Source: Actinomycetota bacterium (GTDB lineage Bacteria > Actinomycetota > Humimicrobiia > Humimicrobiales > Humimicrobiaceae). Taken from it: DNA of 8,707 nucleotides. Location of the stretch: contig JAMCSM010000066.1 of the NCBI GenBank assembly GCA_023380915.1, positions 1 through 8,707 of the forward strand, written 5' to 3'. Of the stretch, positions 6,617 through 8,707 are shown one piece after another. Every line of letters starts with the position of its first letter. The stretch's first letter is position 1. The position numbers and the translations under genes are program-made. The notes below the pieces were generated by a model, which made no database searches, was not told the origin of the DNA, and saw only the letters and a list, made by a program, of their open reading frames with translations.

Positions 6617-7216
6617 TTGTATTTTTTTAAATTGGTCGGCGGGCTGGTAAATTCTCCTCATAAACTTATAGCCAGGTACAGGGATAATAAAAAATATCTG
6701 CCTGCGCTGATTATTGTTATAATAACCGCACTTCTTATAATTCCCTTAATGTTCATACCTGTATCGATACCTGGAAGTGGAGTAAACTTAAAACAGGCAA
6801 TTTCAGGTTTTTTTATAAATTTTTTTGTAGTTATTGCAACATATCCTCTCGCATGCCTGGTTTTAAAGCTTGCTTCCATCATCAGGAAGAAAAAAATAGC
6901 TTTTATAGAAATATTTTCTACATGGGGTTTCAGTTATGTTCCAACGGCGATGTTTTTGCTTTACCTGCTTCTTACACATCTTTTTGTACCGAAAGGAATA
7001 ATGATTTTTGGAACAACTCCGTTCTCAATTATCCTTGCAACGATACTGGTTGCAATATTTATCTGGAAACTTTTATTCTATTTCATAGAACTCCGGATTG
7101 TACTGCGTGAAAATTTTGGAGGAATGATAATATCCTCGTTGATAATAATATTCTTTTTTGCAGCTTATTATTTTCTCGTTGCATACCTGCTGGGATATAA
7201 GATACCGGTTCTCTGA
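6617..7216 (+). CDS. YIP1-family multi-pass membrane protein
   Basis: A 199-residue integral membrane protein with about five membrane helices (roughly 28-48, 60-85, 102-125, 135-160, 169-193). The short N-terminal segment FFKLVGGLVNSPHKLIARYRDN followed by a run of helices is typical of bacterial YIP1-domain proteins, whose biochemical role is poorly known. The start is TTG at 6617, supported by a perfect GGAGGA (6603-6608) 8 bases upstream, inside the end of the preceding gene. Only 2 bases separate it from that gene, so expression is coupled. Lying in a sigma-factor operon, it may take part in membrane sensing or be needed for stability of the putative anti-sigma factor; this is inference. 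Confidence 0.8.
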   Translation: MYFFKLVGGLVNSPHKLIARYRDNKKYLPALIIVIITALLIIPLMFIPVSIPGSGVNLKQAISGFFINFFVVIATYPLACLVLKLASIIRKKKIAFIEIFSTWGFSYVPTAMFLLYLLLTHLFVPKGIMIFGTTPFSIILATILVAIFIWKLLFYFIELRIVLRENFGGMIISSLIIIFFFAAYYFLVAYLLGYKIPVL

Positions 7217-7274
7217 GCAAGCATTTTTAAAATAATTATTAAAACTGGTTTAACCAAAGAGATAGGGAGTATAA

Positions 7275-7619
7275 ATGGACTTTAATGAAACTGGAATTAC
7301 AAAAAGGAATTACAGGCTTGGAATTTCAATTATAATAATTGGTTTTTTCACACTGGCACTGTATCCTTCAACCATTTTTATTGGCTCTGAACTGCACAAG
7401 ATCAATATGGAGACAACAGGTTTTTATTTTGCAGCTTTTTTAGGATTTATGATACTGGTTTCAGGAATACTTTATCTTGTAAGCCTTATTTTTAATATTA
7501 AGGAATCCAGAAAAGTCAGTAATATAACAAAAGGATTGAAACTGACTCTTATAAGTACTATTCCTGTGGCATTATGCTATATTGGAATAATGATTAAGGC
7601 TCTTACGGAAGGTCATTAA
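7275..7619 (+). CDS. Small three-TM membrane protein of unknown function
   Basis: A 114-residue protein with three predicted membrane helices (about 15-37, 50-74, 88-110) joined by short loops, the last linked by a basic stretch (KESRKVSNITKGLK). No family was recognised and there are no obvious catalytic or metal-binding motifs. GGGAG (7265-7269) lies 5 bases before the ATG, a good ribosome binding site. It follows the YIP1-family gene by 58 bases on the same strand with no terminator between them, so it probably belongs to the same sigma-factor operon. The gap contains a small palindrome TGGTTTAACCA of unknown relevance. Confidence 0.8.
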   Translation: MDFNETGITKRNYRLGISIIIIGFFTLALYPSTIFIGSELHKINMETTGFYFAAFLGFMILVSGILYLVSLIFNIKESRKVSNITKGLKLTLISTIPVALCYIGIMIKALTEGH

Positions 7620-7860
7620 TTTATTTTGGCAATTGTTTCCTTATATTCTTTATGTATGCTTTCCTAATTGCACTTATTTTTTTATCTCTATAACTGATCT
7701 ATTCAACAATGATTTTTTATTTCTTTTGTATTTTCCTCCAATTTTCTAATTTCAATACGAAAAGAGGCAAATAAAAGAGGCAAATAATATTAAATAAATA
7801 ATTTAATTATTAATTAATACTATGTTTGCATAAACTTTTATATATTTTTAATTTAAAATC
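7620..7860. other. Gene-free A+T-rich gap
   Basis: No open frame, RNA gene or convincing terminator was found between the three-TM gene and the promoter of the riboswitch unit. Short minus-strand frames with charged residues (for example IRKAYIKNIRKQLPK) are broken by stops and match nothing I recognise. The only clear structure is the tandem duplication at 7760-7785. Confidence 0.5.
7760..7785. repeat. Exact 13-bp tandem duplication
   Basis: AAAAGAGGCAAAT occurs twice head to tail (7760-7772 and 7773-7785) with no mismatch. It lies about 75 bp upstream of the riboswitch promoter. It may be a slippage product or a pair of direct-repeat protein-binding sites. Confidence 0.75.
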
Positions 7861-7888
7861 TTGACATTTAATTTAATATTATTATAAT
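7861..7888 (+). promoter_or_regulatory. Consensus sigma-70 promoter of the riboswitch unit
   Basis: A perfect -35 TTGACA (7861-7866) and a perfect -10 TATAAT (7883-7888) are separated by 16 bp. Transcription would begin near 7895, giving a leader of about 150 bases to the end of the attenuator terminator and about 185 bases to the start of the gene. It is the best promoter in the window, as expected for a transcript controlled after initiation. Confidence 0.85.
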
Positions 7889-7942
7889 AGTTATTTGCAT
7901 ACTAAGATTAATATTAATTTAAAAACTAAATATTTCTTTAAA

Positions 7943-8020
7943 ATTTAGGGGCTTTGAAGCTTTTCTCGCTTATTTGGACGCTTATGAGGGAAGCAGAGCC
8001 AGTAGCGTAACCGACTAAAT
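7943..8020 (+). promoter_or_regulatory. Class II cyclic-di-GMP riboswitch aptamer
   Basis: The leader matches the remembered class II c-di-GMP consensus. P1 pairs ATTTAG (7943-7948) with CTAAAT (8015-8020). P2 pairs AAGC (7957-7960) with GCTT (7968-7971). The signature strand TTGGACGCT (7974-7982) pairs as a pseudoknot with AGCGT-AA-CCGA (8004-8014), keeping the conserved unpaired AA, and AGTAG (8001-8005) leads into it. In the well-known Clostridioides difficile example the same blocks read TTGGGCACT and AGTAGTGCAACCGACC, so several differences are compensated. The loop of P2 is short and lacks the ATGATGAA kink-turn I recall there, and the P4 hairpin (7983-8000) is weak. The 3' strand overlaps the terminator, so ligand binding should allow read-through (an ON switch). 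Ligand identity rests on consensus recall, not a covariance search. Confidence 0.8.
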
Positions 8021-8046
8021 AATGATATTTATTTGGCCGGTTTTTT
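8009..8046 (+). terminator. Riboswitch-controlled intrinsic terminator
   Basis: AACCGACTAAATAA (8009-8022) pairs with TTATTTGGCCGGTT (8029-8042) across a 6-base loop, with one A-C mismatch and one G-T wobble. A T6 run (8041-8046) overlaps the stem end. The 5' arm contains the AACCGA and CTAAAT segments that the aptamer uses for its pseudoknot and P1, so aptamer and terminator exclude each other. Confidence 0.9.
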
Positions 8047-8081
8047 ATTTTGCGGGGGTTCAGCAAACAGGCGGAATAATT

Positions 8082-8366
8082 ATGTCACAAAAATTTAGTA
8101 AATTTTTAAAATTTATTTTCAGCTTTTCCATTACTGTCTGGGGCTTTTTTGGAATGCAAAGCAGAATATGGGCTGACAATAGTCTTGCACCACTACAGCC
8201 TAACAATTACCAGAATGCAATTGATTCATCCAAACAATCAGGCAGCATGATTTTTAACGGAAGTGATAGAAGTTTTTATATTATTTTAATTACATCGATT
8301 ATAATCGGCGGAATACTGCTCTTTGCAATATGGCAGAATTTTAAAAGCAGGAACCAAAGCATGTGA
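8082..8366 (+). CDS. Small exported, membrane-anchored protein under c-di-GMP riboswitch control
   Basis: A 94-residue protein of no recognised family. It starts with a typical signal peptide: basic KFSKFLKF, a hydrophobic core (FIFSFSITVWGFFG) and a likely cleavage site after IWA (residue 31). A polar linker follows (32-64, DNSLAPLQPNNYQN onward), then a membrane helix at about 65-84 and a short basic C-terminus (KSRNQSM). This predicts a short extracytoplasmic segment held by a C-terminal anchor. The ATG at 8082 is chosen because GGCGGA (8071-8076) lies 5 bases upstream. An in-frame ATG at 8022 would start inside the terminator hairpin and spoil the signal peptide. It is the only gene between the riboswitch and the next terminator, so its expression probably follows c-di-GMP. 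A role in surface attachment, pili or envelope remodelling is plausible but unproven. Confidence 0.82.
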   Translation: MSQKFSKFLKFIFSFSITVWGFFGMQSRIWADNSLAPLQPNNYQNAIDSSKQSGSMIFNGSDRSFYIILITSIIIGGILLFAIWQNFKSRNQSM

Positions 8367-8384
8367 AAACATGCATGAATTTTT
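8359..8384 (+). terminator. Intrinsic terminator overlapping the stop codon
   Basis: GCATGT (8359-8364) and ACATGC (8369-8374) form a perfect 6-bp stem capped by a GAAA tetraloop, with TTTTT at 8380-8384 shortly after. The TGA stop (8364-8366) of the small exported protein lies inside the hairpin, so the riboswitch transcript is monocistronic. Confidence 0.65.
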
Positions 8385-8405
8385 ATATCTTAATAAAGGT
8401 CTTTA

Positions 8406-8429
8406 AGTATATAAATTAGTATATAAATT
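8406..8429. repeat. Exact 12-bp tandem duplication
   Basis: AGTATATAAATT is repeated head to tail (8406-8417, 8418-8429), within a longer A+T-only stretch. No function is evident. Confidence 0.6.
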
Positions 8430-8446
8430 TTAAATATATAAATACG

Positions 8447-8513
8447 TTTTATAAAGCTCAACAATTTTATAAGGTTAAACACTTTTATAAGGCTTAAGAT
8501 AAGGCTCAACAAC
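8447..8513. repeat. Degenerate 18-bp tandem repeat
   Basis: Three units begin with TTTTATAA at exactly 18-bp intervals (8447, 8465, 8483) and share the pattern TTTTATAAgGyTmAACAm. A fourth, partial unit carries AAGGCTCAACAAC (8501-8513). The units vary, so the array is old or only partly conserved. It lies in a stretch without a recognisable gene. Confidence 0.6.
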
Positions 8514-8541
8514 AATTGCGGTAAGTCCTGCTGAAATGAAA

Positions 8542-8577
8542 AGCCCGCCTTTGATTTTAATAAACCAAAAGCGGGCT
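8542..8577. terminator. G+C-rich hairpin, possible terminator
   Basis: AGCCCGC (8542-8548) pairs with GCGGGCT (8571-8577). After one mismatch the stem continues with TTTG (8550-8553) and CAAA (8566-8569). On the plus strand the T-run is poor; on the minus strand the stem is followed by TTTTCATTT, so it may serve a minus-strand transcript entering from the right. It could also insulate the frame that begins at 8657. Confidence 0.5.
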
Positions 8578-8650
8578 CAATTATTTTAATTGGGTATCCT
8601 GATCCTTATAAAATAGGATTTACAGTTCAACAACCCAATAATAATTATTG
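8578..8650. repeat. Imperfect 18-bp inverted repeat before the last open frame
   Basis: Positions 8578-8595 and 8633-8650 are inverted repeats matching at 15 of 18 bases, with a perfect core ATTGGGT/ACCCAAT (8589-8595, 8633-8639). Between them is a smaller hairpin ATCCT/AGGAT (8602-8606, 8615-8619). The structure ends 6 bases before the ATG at 8657, so it could be an operator, a translation-blocking leader or part of a mobile-element end. Confidence 0.5.
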
Positions 8651-8656
8651 CTTAAA

Positions 8657-8707
8657 ATGAATTTTAAATTAACCGGCAAAAGAGGCTCCAAAACGTATTT
8701 ATATATT
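8657..8707 (+). CDS. Start of an open frame cut by the window edge, possibly a transposase
   Basis: The ATG at 8657 opens a frame that stays open to the last base (17 codons, MNFKLTGKRGSKTYLYI). The short basic lead followed by SKTYLYI reminds me of the N-terminus of some IS1634/IS4-like transposases, but 17 residues are too few to assign a family. No ribosome binding site is visible, and an inverted repeat lies just upstream. It may equally be a chance frame. Confidence 0.35.
   Translation, partial: MNFKLTGKRGSKTYLYI

Noticed and set aside
6853..7110. Plus-strand frame inside the YIP1-family gene
   Set aside because: It is out of frame with a well-supported membrane protein and has an unlikely composition; a shadow.
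7943..8046. Other riboswitch classes (class I c-di-GMP, c-di-AMP, cobalamin, SAM, THF) for the leader
   Set aside because: Their signature blocks are absent, whereas the pseudoknot strands and AGTAG/AACCGA blocks fit class II c-di-GMP.
8448..8577. Minus-strand frame with a protein-like translation (FISAGLTAIVVEPYLKPY)
   Set aside because: It has no start codon, runs through the hairpin and the 18-bp repeats, and spans under 40 codons; not enough to call a gene.

Overview
The window is A+T-rich, roughly one third G+C by eye, with tightly packed bacterial genes and T-rich intergenic gaps. The methyl-branch folate genes fhs and folD, two microcompartment vertex proteins and a decayed glycyl-radical-activase fragment suggest an anaerobic bacterium, Firmicutes-like or from an uncultivated A+T-rich lineage. 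The sequence alone does not fix the phylum.

Left part (1-3482, all + strand): formate-tetrahydrofolate ligase (fhs) and methylene-THF dehydrogenase/cyclohydrolase (folD) together take formate to methylene-THF. They are followed by two different EutN/CcmL-type pentamer (vertex) proteins of a bacterial microcompartment. No shell hexamer or signature enzyme lies in the window. A convergent alpha/beta hydrolase (3479-4510, -) shares stop-codon bases with the second vertex gene.

Middle (4511-5534): the intergenic gap holds a short minus-strand relic that reads like the N-terminus of a glycyl-radical-enzyme activase. Next comes a Phd/VapB-VapC toxin-antitoxin pair with a near-consensus promoter embedded in a perfect 13-bp inverted repeat, the presumed autoregulatory operator.

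Right-middle (5689-7619): an ECF-type sigma factor, a small one-TM protein in the anti-sigma position, a five-TM YIP1-family protein and a three-TM small protein form a probable membrane-sensing regulatory operon.

Right end (7620-8707): the most notable element is a consensus sigma-70 promoter followed by a leader that matches the class II cyclic-di-GMP riboswitch. The match lies in its signature pseudoknot strands and in the AGTAG and AACCGA blocks. The 3' strand of the aptamer is also the 5' arm of an intrinsic terminator, so the logic should be ON with ligand. The only gene it controls is a 94-residue protein with a signal peptide and a C-terminal membrane anchor, closed by a terminator that overlaps its stop codon. 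Beyond it lie short tandem repeats, two dyads and the start of an open frame that runs off the window, possibly a transposase.
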